DNA of 64,000 nucleotides, from the NCBI GenBank assembly GCA_964632945.1, contig CAZWCX010000010.1, positions 1-64,000 of the forward strand, given 5' to 3'. The position numbers and the translations under genes are program-made. The notes beneath the pieces were generated by a model that did no database searches, was not told the DNA's origin, and saw only the letters and a list, made by a program, of their open reading frames with translations. Shown in pieces: positions 33,825-42,482 of this stretch (its first letter is position 1; each line of letters begins with the position of its first letter). The DNA is from CAZWCX01 sp964632945. GTDB lineage: Bacteria > Planctomycetota > MHYJ01 > WSZJ01 > CAZWCX01.

Positions 33825-34145
33825 ATGGAAAAGAGCCGGCTGGAGACGCTCGAGGATCTCCTCGCCGCGGACCCGAACGACTCGTTCGTCCGCTACGGCA
33901 TCGCCCAGGAATGGGCGAAGCGGGGCGACTTTGAGCGCGCGCGGGCGTGCTTCGAGGATCTGCGGGGGCGCGATCCCGGGTACGTGGCCACGTATTATCA
34001 CCTGGGCAAGACGTACGAGCGGCTCAACCGTCCCGATGACGCCCGCCGGACGTACCGCGAGGGGATGACGGTCGCCGCCGCGAAGGGGGACGGCCACGCG
34101 CGCAGCGAGCTCGGCGATGCGCTCGACCTGCTGGAGGGGGTGTGA
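33825..34145 (+). CDS. Small TPR protein
   Basis: A 106-aa protein made of about two and a half tetratricopeptide repeats: NDSFVRYGIAQEWAKRGDFERAR, then YVATYYHLGKTYERLNRPDDARR. It has no signal peptide, so it is probably a cytoplasmic scaffold or adaptor. The ATG is five bases after rho's stop, and the stop overlaps the next GTG (GTGA). Confidence 0.8.
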   Translation: MEKSRLETLEDLLAADPNDSFVRYGIAQEWAKRGDFERARACFEDLRGRDPGYVATYYHLGKTYERLNRPDDARRTYREGMTVAAAKGDGHARSELGDALDLLEGV

Positions 34146-35383
34146 TCCGTCGCGCGCGACCGGCGCGCTGCGCCGGCCTCGTCGCCGGGCTCCTCCTCGC
34201 GGCCCTGGCGCACGCCGTCCCGCAAGAACCCGGACCCGCCGATCCGGCGGCGCCGCCCGTGGAGCCGCTGCGCACGGCCGACGAGGATTTCGAGCACGCC
34301 CAGCTCCTCCTCGCCGACCAGCGGTTCGACGAGGCCGACGTCCACCTCCAGCTCGCGCTTCACAAGAACGACCTCGACCCGCGCTCCCATCACGCCCTCG
34401 GCCGCCTGCGACTGACCCAGCGCCGGTACGACGAGGCCATCGAGTCCTTCTCGCGGGCGCTGGCGCTCAATCCCCGCGCGCCGGACGTCCACCAGGACCT
34501 CGCCCTCGCCCACCAGGCCAAGGGCGACCGGGAGGGGGCGCTGGCGGCCCTCCGCCATGCCGTCGAATTCCACTCCCGCGACGAGCGGCTTTGGTTCCAG
34601 ATCGGCAATCTGCTCGACGCCCTGGGCCGGCCGCAGGAAGCTCTGCAGGCGTACGTGGAGGCCACCTACCGATTCCCCCTCTACGCCGAGGCCTACCGGG
34701 CGATCGGTCGCGTCTACCGGGACCTCGGCAACCTCGACAAGGCGCTGTTGTTCACCGAACAGGCCGCGCGACTCAATCCCCTCGACCTCGACGCCCTGTT
34801 CCAGGTGGGCCGCCTGTACCTGATCCACCGGCGCGACCCGGAGCGGGCGCGCGACCCGCTCGAGACCGTGCTGCGGTACGATCCGGGCGATCTGGAAAGC
34901 CTGCAGTTGCTGGTCTGGGTCTACCACGCCCTCGAAGATCCCGCGCGCGCCGACGAGGCCCGGCAGGCGCTCTGGCGCATCGCCCAGACCTCCCGGCGCG
35001 TGAGCGTGAAGCCCGCGGAGGAGTACATTCTCGAGGAGCGGCGCCTCGCCGACGGGCGGACCCTGGTGGCGTGGGCGCCGATCCGGTACGAGGCGGCGGA
35101 GGGATCCCCGGTGCGATTTCAGGTCCAGGCCCGCGAGGGCGGGGACCCGGTGGCGGCGTTCCGCCTGGATCGCGACGAGGGAGGGCCCTACCGGTTGGCC
35201 CAGACGGCGCCGGCGTCCCGGGCGCTGCACGAATTCGGCGTGGATCCGCCGCCCTACCGGGATGTCCGCGAGCTCGTGGAAAAGCGATGGAACAAAGAAT
35301 CTCCGCCGCTCCATCCGGGGGGGGCGGGAAACGGTCCGGACGGCGACGACGCGCCCCAGGGGCGGCCGGACCGCAGACGCTAG
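34142..35383 (+). CDS. Exported TPR-repeat protein
   Basis: A 413-aa protein with a signal peptide (RCAGLVAGLLLAALAHA, cleavage near residue 25) and five or six TPR units over residues 45-285, such as DPRSHHALGRLRLTQRRYDEA and DVHQDLALAHQAKGDREGA. The C-terminal part (about 290-370) is beta-rich, from SVKPAEEYILEERRL to RALHEFGVDP. The tail is Pro/Gly-rich. The function is unknown; periplasmic TPR proteins usually assemble partners. GTG start at 34142. Confidence 0.78.
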   Translation: MIRRARPARCAGLVAGLLLAALAHAVPQEPGPADPAAPPVEPLRTADEDFEHAQLLLADQRFDEADVHLQLALHKNDLDPRSHHALGRLRLTQRRYDEAIESFSRALALNPRAPDVHQDLALAHQAKGDREGALAALRHAVEFHSRDERLWFQIGNLLDALGRPQEALQAYVEATYRFPLYAEAYRAIGRVYRDLGNLDKALLFTEQAARLNPLDLDALFQVGRLYLIHRRDPERARDPLETVLRYDPGDLESLQLLVWVYHALEDPARADEARQALWRIAQTSRRVSVKPAEEYILEERRLADGRTLVAWAPIRYEAAEGSPVRFQVQAREGGDPVAAFRLDRDEGGPYRLAQTAPASRALHEFGVDPPPYRDVRELVEKRWNKESPPLHPGGAGNGPDGDDAPQGRPDRRR

Positions 35384-35408
35384 CGCGATTGCCGCGGGAG
35401 GGTGAACC

Positions 35409-36197
35409 ATGGCGGACGGACGGGTGGTCATCATCACCGGCGCCAGCGCAGGCATCGGACGCGCCATCGCGATCGCCTACGCTCGGGAGGGGGCGCGCGT
35501 CGTGCTCACCGCGCGGGGGGCGTCCGCGCTCCAGACCCTCGCGGACGAGTTGACGAAGCAGGGTCACCAGGCGATCGCCGTGCCGTCCGACGTGACCCTC
35601 CCGGCCACGTTCCAGAAGGTCGTGGACGCGACGCTCGAGGCCTTCGGGCAGATCGACGTGCTCGTCAACAACGCCGGCATCACGGTGTACGGGCCCTTCT
35701 GGGAGGTCGAGCCCGAACGCTTCGACGCCGTGATGGAAACCAACTTCCTCGGCGCGGTGCGCTGCACCCGTCTGGTGTTGCCCCACATGATCCGGCGCCG
35801 TTCCGGCCAGATCGTCAACATCTCCTCCCCCGCGGGAAAACGCGGGCTCCCCCAGGTGTCCGCCTATTGCGCCTCCAAATTCGCCCTCAACGGGTGGAGC
35901 GAGGCGCTGCGCGTCGAATTGCGCGCCTACGGCGTGTCCGTGGTCCTGGTCCTGCCGGACCAGACCGAGTCCGAACTATACTCGCGCGCCCCGTCCACGG
36001 TCTCCGCGGGCCCGTTCAAGGAGTTCATGCTCCGCGCCCGGCGCGACACCGCCGATTCGGTCGCGCGCCTGGTGCTCAAGGCCAGCCGCAGGGGCCGGCT
36101 CGAACAGTTCACCCGGCTGCGCTCCCGCCTGCTCGTGCGCCTGAACCAGCTGTCGCCCGCCCTCACCGATTGGGTGATCGCGCAGGTCCTGAAGTAA
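35409..36197 (+). CDS. Short-chain dehydrogenase/reductase
   Basis: A 262-aa classical SDR. Cofactor motif TGASAGIGRAIAIAYAREGA at residue 10, NNAGI, catalytic Ser in IVNISSPAGKRG, and YCASK with the Tyr/Lys pair. It probably uses NADPH (Arg in the beta-2 region TARG). The substrate is unknown. The long C-terminus with LTDWVIAQVLK suggests membrane or partner contact. GGGAGG lies before the ATG, 25 bases after the TPR gene stop. Confidence 0.9.
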   Translation: MADGRVVIITGASAGIGRAIAIAYAREGARVVLTARGASALQTLADELTKQGHQAIAVPSDVTLPATFQKVVDATLEAFGQIDVLVNNAGITVYGPFWEVEPERFDAVMETNFLGAVRCTRLVLPHMIRRRSGQIVNISSPAGKRGLPQVSAYCASKFALNGWSEALRVELRAYGVSVVLVLPDQTESELYSRAPSTVSAGPFKEFMLRARRDTADSVARLVLKASRRGRLEQFTRLRSRLLVRLNQLSPALTDWVIAQVLK

Positions 36198-36367
36198 TCG
36201 ACGCTCCGCCACCCGCTCCCCGGCCTGCCGGTCCGGCCGAGCGGGGGTTCGTGCGGGGAGGAATCGGTCGCCCGCCCCGGATTCCGGATAACACGCCCCC
36301 TTCGTCGAACGACCATCCGGGTGAACGACCCGTCGGACCTGCCCGTCGATTTGAAGGAGGGCCCCCC

Positions 36368-38071
36368 ATGCGTCGACCTTCCCCGCCGCGCCGATTCGTC
36401 CGCCGCCTCGGGATTCCGCTCGCTGCCCTGGTGCTGTGGCTGCTTTCGGTCTCCCTCCGCGCCGAGGAACCGGTGGGTGCGGATCTCGTGGTCCACGAAT
36501 GGGGAACGTTCACCTCGGTATTCACGTCCGACGGGGTCCAGCGCCCCGGAGTGCACCGGGACGACGTCGATCTCCCCGAATTCGTCCATCCGCGCGGCGG
36601 GGCCTGGGGCCCGATCCAGTATGGCCTGCGCGACGCCCTCCGCGCGGAGGGCTTCCGTGCCTCCCGCGCCAATCAGAAGATGGAGACCCCCGTCACCTAT
36701 TTCTACACCCGGCGGCCGATGACCGTATCGGTCCGGGTCGGCTACCCCGACGGCCTGTTCACGCACTGGTATCCTTCCGTGCGACAGGATTTGCCGGCAT
36801 TCGGCGGGAGGGCTCCGGTGCTGGCCGGGGGCGTGCTGGACTGGGGTGCGCTCGATCTCGTCCCTGCCGGCGCGGAGGGAGACGCGCTGGCGCGGCGGCT
36901 CCCCCCCGTGCCCGCCGACGACATCTGGCAATTCGCGCGCGAGACGGGCGCCGCGTACGTGCGGACCCGCGCGCGCGAGCCGCAGGTGGAAAAGTACCTC
37001 TTCTATCGGGGACTGGGCGAATTCCCCAGCCCGCTCACGGCGCGCATGGATTCGAAGCTGCGCGTGACCCTGCGGAACGTCGGGCGCGACCGATTGACGC
37101 ACGTGTACGTCCTGCGCGTCCCTTCGCCGGAAACCGGCGGGCGCTTCAGCGCCGATCCGTTCGCCGGGGGCGCCTCGTTCGAGGGGATCGACGCGATCGA
37201 GCCGGGGGCCGAGTGGTCCGTGGATCTCGGACCGGCGCGTCGGGATCACCGGCGGCGCCTGATGGACGTCGCCGCCGACTTGGGCGACCGACTGGAGCGC
37301 AGTCTGGTCTCGACCGGGCTGTTCGCGGATGAAGCGCGCGCCATGCGCCGCACCTGGCACAACAGCTATTTCTTCACCCCGGGCGTGCGCGTGCTGTACG
37401 TGCTCTCCCCCCGCCAGGTCGAGGAGATCATCCCGATCGCGATCGAACCGAAGCCGCGGGAACTGCTCCGCGTCATGGTCGGCCGCCTCGAGGTGATCGA
37501 CCCGCACCGGGAACAGGCGGTCGCCGCGCACCTGGCACGCGCCGGCCGGGCGACCGGCGCTGCCGAGGATCGGTCGCTCGAATACGACCGGTCGCGGTTG
37601 CTGGAGGAGGGACGGTTCCTCGAACCGATCCTGCACGGAATCGCCGCAGCGCCGGGGGAGGGAGACACCGCCCGCCTGGCGGCGCAGACGATCGCCGAGT
37701 GGATGGACCCCGCCCTCGCCCGGGTCGCCGCATTGGGGCCCGATCGCGTCAGCCTGCCGCGGGCCGAGGAACACATCCTGCGCATGTCGCCGGCCGTGCG
37801 CCGCGCGCGCGCAGCGACGGTGGAACGCTGGCTCGAGCGCTGGGAGGCGTACGCCGCCCGGTCCAAGTGCGAGCGGACCGGGATTCGCGACGCGCGCACC
37901 GAACTCGCGCTGCTGCGAATGGTCGAGGAACACGTTGCCCGTGGCGGCAACCCCGCGGCCTTGGTCTTGCCGGAGGCGCTGCGGGTCTTGCCGGTCCGCC
38001 CCGCCTCCTGCGGATGCGGAGCCGCGCGGATGAGTGGGGCCATGCCGCCCGAGCCGACTCCGGAGCGATGA
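36368..38071 (+). CDS. Exported protein of the HEWGTF family, function unknown
   Basis: A 567-aa protein with an Arg-rich start and signal peptide (LGIPLAALVLWLLSVSLRAEE). The mature protein begins with ADLVVHEWGTFTSV, a signature I have seen in uncharacterised proteins of several environmental phyla. It has several conserved aromatic patches (VTYFYTRRPMTVSVRVGYPDG, WYPSV, FFTPGVRVLYVLS) and ends with a Cys cluster (ASCGCGAARM). Fold and partner are unknown. ATG with AAGGAGG nine bases upstream. Confidence 0.72.
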   Translation: MRRPSPPRRFVRRLGIPLAALVLWLLSVSLRAEEPVGADLVVHEWGTFTSVFTSDGVQRPGVHRDDVDLPEFVHPRGGAWGPIQYGLRDALRAEGFRASRANQKMETPVTYFYTRRPMTVSVRVGYPDGLFTHWYPSVRQDLPAFGGRAPVLAGGVLDWGALDLVPAGAEGDALARRLPPVPADDIWQFARETGAAYVRTRAREPQVEKYLFYRGLGEFPSPLTARMDSKLRVTLRNVGRDRLTHVYVLRVPSPETGGRFSADPFAGGASFEGIDAIEPGAEWSVDLGPARRDHRRRLMDVAADLGDRLERSLVSTGLFADEARAMRRTWHNSYFFTPGVRVLYVLSPRQVEEIIPIAIEPKPRELLRVMVGRLEVIDPHREQAVAAHLARAGRATGAAEDRSLEYDRSRLLEEGRFLEPILHGIAAAPGEGDTARLAAQTIAEWMDPALARVAALGPDRVSLPRAEEHILRMSPAVRRARAATVERWLERWEAYAARSKCERTGIRDARTELALLRMVEEHVARGGNPAALVLPEALRVLPVRPASCGCGAARMSGAMPPEPTPER

Positions 38072-38255
38072 TCCGGACGGGGAGCGCGGAGCGGGCCGTC
38101 GCCGGCGTGGCGCCCGGCGATCGCGTGGGCGGTCACGCCCGGCCCGGGTCGGAACCTGCCCGCGTCTCCCGCGTATCCGGTCGCTGTGGGCGGGCGGGCG
38201 CGGGACGCGAAATCCCGTCCGTGCGGCCGATTCCCCACCGACCGGAGCCGCGCCC

Positions 38256-38282
38256 TTGACCCCCGGCGGCGGAGCGGATACC
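38256..38282 (+). promoter_or_regulatory. Possible promoter for the ion-channel gene
   Basis: TTGACC (38256-38261) followed after about 15 bases by GATACC (38277-38282). Spacer and -10 are both weaker than the other promoters called here. Confidence 0.35.
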
Positions 38283-38355
38283 CTGCCCGGCAGCCCTGAC
38301 GCCGGGAGACGTTCCGAATTCCTGCCGATCATCGTCCCATCGGGGGTACGGCGCC

Positions 38356-39201
38356 TTGGATCCAGCCGCACGTCCACCGAGGCCGGCCCAGGAGCCGCCG
38401 CTGCGACCCTGGCAGCGCAGCCTGCACACCGTCATCTTCGAGTCCGACACCCCCGCCGGCCGGGCCTTCGACCTCGCCCTCATGTGCGCGATCCTGCTCA
38501 GCGTCGGTTCCGTGACGCTCGAGAGCGTTGCCGCGATTCGTTCCGATCATGGGACCTTCCTGCGGGCGGCGGAATGGTTCTTCACGATCCTGTTTACCGT
38601 AGAGTACGTCCTGCGCCTCCTCTCGGTGCGATACCCCGCGCGGTATGCGACGAGTTTCTTCGGCATCGTGGATCTGATGTCGATCGTCCCGACCTACCTG
38701 AGCGTGTTTTTCGCCGGGACGCAATCGTTGCTCGTGATCCGCACGCTGCGGCTCCTGCGCGTGTTTCGCGTGCTCAAGATGGCCCACTATCTGACCCAGG
38801 CGTCGGCGCTGCGCCGGGCCCTGGCGGCGAGCAAGGCGAAGATTACCGTCTTCCTCGGCACCGTCGTCATCCTCGACCTGATCGTCGGCGCCTTGATGTA
38901 CCTCATCGAGGGGGAGGCGAACGGGTTCACGAGCATTCCGCGCAGCATGTACTGGGCGATCGTGACCATGACGACGGTGGGTTACGGGGACATCGCCCCG
39001 GCCACGGTTCCCGGGCAGATGCTCGCCGCCGTGCTCATGGTCCTCGGCTACGGCATCATCGCCGTGCCGACCGGGATCGTCTCGGTCGAGATGGCGCACG
39101 TGCGCGCGACGGAGATCACCACGCGGGCCTGTCGCTCGTGTTCCCAGGAGGGGCACGACGTCGACGCCCGGTTCTGCAAGCACTGCGGGTCGGCCTTGTA
39201 A
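38356..39201 (+). CDS. Voltage-gated-type potassium channel with C-terminal zinc ribbon
   Basis: A 281-aa six-helix channel. S4 carries arginines every third position (LLVIRTLRLLRVFRVLKM), the pore loop has MTTVGYGD, the K+ selectivity filter, and S6 ends VLGYGIIAVPTGIVSVEM. The C-terminus has two CxxC pairs (CRSC, CKHC), a zinc ribbon in place of the usual cytoplasmic RCK gating domain. The start is a TTG at 38356, with the sequence upstream unlike a coding region. The gene is single, between the HEWGTF gene and a convergent pair. Confidence 0.88.
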   Translation: MDPAARPPRPAQEPPLRPWQRSLHTVIFESDTPAGRAFDLALMCAILLSVGSVTLESVAAIRSDHGTFLRAAEWFFTILFTVEYVLRLLSVRYPARYATSFFGIVDLMSIVPTYLSVFFAGTQSLLVIRTLRLLRVFRVLKMAHYLTQASALRRALAASKAKITVFLGTVVILDLIVGALMYLIEGEANGFTSIPRSMYWAIVTMTTVGYGDIAPATVPGQMLAAVLMVLGYGIIAVPTGIVSVEMAHVRATEITTRACRSCSQEGHDVDARFCKHCGSAL

Positions 39202-39257
39202 CGGATCCCCCGGGTCGGGAGACGGCGCCGCGCCCGTCGCCCGACCGCCGGGCCGGC

Positions 39258-39992
39258 CTATCCGCGTCGCGACGTGCGATAGAGCGTGTCGAGGTTGTAC
39301 GCGGAGCCCGCGGTGATTTCGGCATGGACGCTTTGCGCCAGTGCGAGGATCCGTTTCAAGAGGCGATAGGCGCGCCCTTTCTCCACGACGAGGCTCTTCA
39401 CCTTCGCGGGGAGCTTGGCGAGGCGCTCATCCTCGGCCTTCGCATCGACCCGGACGATGGCGGCGGCGAGGGTCTCCCCCGCTTGCAGGGTTTCTTCGCG
39501 AATGGCCACGGCCTGCAGGAGCTGCAGGTGCGGGCGGGCCTCCTCGATCAGGCGGCGGAGGTCGCGACGCAGCTCCTCGGGATCCCCGCCCAGGGCGTTC
39601 ATGAGGCCCAGTCCGGCGGGAATCGCCAGGCCGCGGGCGAGCGCCGCGCGGGCGCGCAGCGTGAACCGGCGCCGCCAGACTTTGGCCCGCTCCAGGGCTT
39701 CGCCGCCGGCGATGCCGGGATCCCCCGCTTCGAATCGTCGCACGAGCGGGTCGCGCAGCGCGGCTTCGATCCGCGTCACCGCAGCGCGCAACTCGGCGAC
39801 CGAATCGGGCGGGACCAGCGTGAGCGCGTCCGGGTCGATCTCCAGGGTTCGCAGGGTCTCCCGCGCCTGCGCGGTGAGGTGCAGGGCGCGGAAGCGCGCG
39901 CCCAGCCGGACCCGTTCCGCACGCGCTCCGGCTCCCCGCGCAGATCCCCGCTTCCTTCGGACCGCCCCGACGCGGCGAACATTCTTGGCCAT
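39258..39992 (-). CDS. Tandem paralogue A, unknown family
   Basis: A 244-aa, helix-rich, cytoplasmic protein with a basic N-terminus (KNVRRVGAVRRKRGS). Shared with its neighbour (40047-40793) are LGARxRA, ERAKxWRR, a central helical region and the C-terminal signature KGRxYxxxKxIxxLAxSVHAE followed by YNLDxLYRxxRxG. No enzyme motif is seen. GGGAGG lies before the ATG. A repeat pair that binds nucleic acid or assembles is possible; I do not recognise the family. Confidence 0.7.
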   Translation of the reverse strand: MAKNVRRVGAVRRKRGSARGAGARAERVRLGARFRALHLTAQARETLRTLEIDPDALTLVPPDSVAELRAAVTRIEAALRDPLVRRFEAGDPGIAGGEALERAKVWRRRFTLRARAALARGLAIPAGLGLMNALGGDPEELRRDLRRLIEEARPHLQLLQAVAIREETLQAGETLAAAIVRVDAKAEDERLAKLPAKVKSLVVEKGRAYRLLKRILALAQSVHAEITAGSAYNLDTLYRTSRRG

Positions 39993-40046
39993 AACGTTCC
40001 TCCCGGTCCAGTCGTTTCTCTTCGGCGATTCTTCCCCCGGTGCGGC

Positions 40047-40793
40047 CTATCGGCGGCCTTTTCGCCCGGACGGGCCGGGGCTCACGGCGGCGCCCTCCGG
40101 ATGGTCCACCACTCCGGCGCGCACGTGCCGGTACAGCACGTCGAGATTGTACGAGCGACGCGACCGCGAGTCCTCCGCGTGCACGCTGTGGGCCAGCAGG
40201 TTGATCTGCTTGGCGCCCAGGTAGATTCGTCCCTTGTCCCGATGCAAGGCGCGCACGGGAGCCGGAAGCGCGGCCAGGCGCGCGCGGTCGCTGGACCGGT
40301 CGATTCCGGCCAGCGCTTTCGCATGTTCCCGGCCCTGTTCGAGCAGGGCCGGAGTGATGCCGGCCGCGAACAGTCGATCGAGCTCGGGCTGGGCGAGGGC
40401 GACCATGCGGAGGAGATCGGCTGCCAGGTCCGGCACCTCTTTGCCGTCTTGCGCGCGCGCGAGCCCCGCGGGGACGTCGATCTCGAGCGTCGTGGCGGCC
40501 TTCGCTCGTCCCACCATCGTCCGCCGCCAGATCTTCGCGCGTTCGATCCGGTCTCCCAGCGCGACACCGGGCTCGGCCGCTTCGGCCGCCGCCGTCTCCG
40601 GATCCCCGAGCGCCGTGTCGATGCGGTCGAGAACGCCCGCGAACTCATCCAGGAAGGGACGGGTGACCACGGCCTGGACGGGCGCGTCCGTCCGGAGCAG
40701 GCCGAGCGTGTGGTGGCCCTGGGCGCTGATGCAGATCGCGCGGTATCTCGCGCCGAGCGCAACGAGCTCTTCCTCCGGGCGGTGTGTGATCAT
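40047..40793 (-). CDS. Tandem paralogue B, unknown family
   Basis: A 248-aa homologue of the product of 39258-39992, 54 bases upstream in the same operon. It keeps LGARYRAI, ERAKIWRR, KGRIYLGAKQINLLAHSVHAE and YNLDVLYRHVRAG, but starts with a short MITHRPEEELVA instead of the basic tail and ends with a basic GRKGRR. The divergence level suggests an old duplication. GGAAGGA lies before the start. Confidence 0.7.
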   Translation of the reverse strand: MITHRPEEELVALGARYRAICISAQGHHTLGLLRTDAPVQAVVTRPFLDEFAGVLDRIDTALGDPETAAAEAAEPGVALGDRIERAKIWRRTMVGRAKAATTLEIDVPAGLARAQDGKEVPDLAADLLRMVALAQPELDRLFAAGITPALLEQGREHAKALAGIDRSSDRARLAALPAPVRALHRDKGRIYLGAKQINLLAHSVHAEDSRSRRSYNLDVLYRHVRAGVVDHPEGAAVSPGPSGRKGRR

Positions 40794-40886
40794 GGCAATT
40801 CCTTCCGATGCGAATTCCCGCAGGGTCGTCGGCCGCGGTGACCGAGGAGAACAACCTGACTCCGGCGGCGCCGACGCGGGCGAATC

Positions 40887-42137
40887 CTAGTTCTCATCGA
40901 GGGCATCCTTGAAATCCCGCAGCAGATCGCGCCAGTCCTCGACGCCCACGGAGACGCGGACCAGATCGTCCGTCACCCCCGCCTGCGTCTGTTCCTCCGG
41001 GGACATCTCGGAGTGCGTGGTCGAGGCGGGATGGCAGGCGAGCGATTCCATTCCACCCAGGCTCACGGCATTGTGAGCGATGCGGAGGCGACGCAGGAAC
41101 TCGAAGGCGGCGGCTTTTCCGCCCTTCAGTTCCATCGAGAAGATGCCGCCCGGATAGCGGCACTGCGCGTCGCGGATTCGGATTTGCTCGGCATCGTCGA
41201 ACAGGGTCGGGTAGTGGAGCCGCCGGATCTTCGCGTGCCCCTTCAGGGCCTGGACGATCCGTGCCGCGTTCTTGCTTTGCCGGTTCATGCGCAACGTCAC
41301 GGTGGCGAGGCGGCTGTCGAGCAGCCAGCACTCGTCCGGCTGCAGGATGTTGCCGAGAATCGCGCGCGTCCCGCGGAGCTCGCTCAGGAGGTCCGCATCG
41401 GTGCCGAGGATGACGCCGCCCAGCATGTCGCTGAACCCGGCGAGGTATTTCGTCGCGGAGTAGACGGCGAGATCGGCGCCCAGCTCGAGGGGGTGCTGGA
41501 AAACGGGGCCGAGGAACGTGTTGTCCACGACGACGAAGGCCTTCTCGCGGCGCTTGCGGGCGGCGGTGACGGCGCCGGCAATGTCGCTCATGCGCAACGT
41601 CGGGTTCGCGGGCGTCTCGAGAAAGACGACGCGCAACCCGTCGGCGCGGGCAACGGCCCGGGCCAGCGCCTTGGTGTCGCCGGCCGGCACGCCGATCGCC
41701 TTGATGCCGAGCGGCACCAGGAAGTTGTGAACGAGGTGATGCGTGCCGCCGTACATCGGCTCGGTGTAGACGAAGGAGCTGCCCGGCCGGCACAGGGTCA
41801 GGAAGATCGTGGAGATGGCGGCCATGCCGCTGTTGAAGACGGCGGAGGCGTGCGCGCCCGGCTCGAGAGGGACGAGGCGGTCCTCGACGATTTCGGCGTT
41901 CGGATGGGAAAGGCGGGAGTAGATGAGGTCGACGCTTTCCCCCGGGACCGGCTGACGTTTTCCGAGGGCGATGGCAAAGGCGCGTTCGGCGGACTCGGGA
42001 CTCGAGAAGACGAACGTCGAGCTGCGGAACACCGCCGGACGAACGGAACCGACGGAAAGCCGGGGATCGAATCCGCGGGTGAGAACGGCCGTCGGCGGTC
42101 GCACGATGTACGAGGGTCTACGCGGGCGTTTCTTCAT
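40887..42137 (-). CDS. Cys/Met-metabolism PLP enzyme (cystathionine gamma-synthase/lyase type)
   Basis: A 416-aa enzyme of the trans-sulfuration family. PLP lysine in YSATKYLAGFSDMLGG, SRLSHPNAEIVEDRL, GMAAISTIFLTLCRPGS, TEPMYGGTHHLV, ETPANPTLRMSDI and VVVDNTFLGPVFQ. It could be a cystathionine gamma-synthase, gamma-lyase or methionine gamma-lyase; the active-site set does not decide. The start at 42137 gives MKKRPRRPSYIVRPPT; the upstream ORF is Arg/Pro-rich shadow. Confidence 0.9.
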   Translation of the reverse strand: MKKRPRRPSYIVRPPTAVLTRGFDPRLSVGSVRPAVFRSSTFVFSSPESAERAFAIALGKRQPVPGESVDLIYSRLSHPNAEIVEDRLVPLEPGAHASAVFNSGMAAISTIFLTLCRPGSSFVYTEPMYGGTHHLVHNFLVPLGIKAIGVPAGDTKALARAVARADGLRVVFLETPANPTLRMSDIAGAVTAARKRREKAFVVVDNTFLGPVFQHPLELGADLAVYSATKYLAGFSDMLGGVILGTDADLLSELRGTRAILGNILQPDECWLLDSRLATVTLRMNRQSKNAARIVQALKGHAKIRRLHYPTLFDDAEQIRIRDAQCRYPGGIFSMELKGGKAAAFEFLRRLRIAHNAVSLGGMESLACHPASTTHSEMSPEEQTQAGVTDDLVRVSVGVEDWRDLLRDFKDALDEN

Positions 42138-42482
42138 GCGGGGCTCCGGGAGTGCCGGCGGAACGGCGCAACTCCGCCGAGGGGAACCGGTCGAGGCATT
42201 CGGTGTACCTCGACCCGGCGGCTCAAGGCCACGAAAACCTGACCGGTGACGTCCGAAACCGGGAGGGGGAATCCGGGCGAAGCGCGGGCCGGTCCGGGCG
42301 CGCTGCGGGGGCGCGGACGCACTCCGGAATCGTCCGCGCGCGGGCGCCGCGAGGGTCGCATCCGGCGCCCGCGGTTCCCGCGCGGCGGGGGCTCCCCGAG
42401 CTCCTGCGCAGAAGCCCGGGCGGGGTTCACCCCGCCTGCGGGGCGGGATCATCGCGTCGATCGGTCGCCGCGGGGACGGTTT
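42138..42482. other. Intergenic region upstream of the PLP enzyme
   Basis: 345 bases without a supported gene. A 7-bp inverted repeat, CGGCGGA with TCCGCCG, lies about 20-45 bases before the PLP gene start and could form a leader hairpin. I find neither a convincing -35/-10 pair nor a SAM-riboswitch core. Confidence 0.4.
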
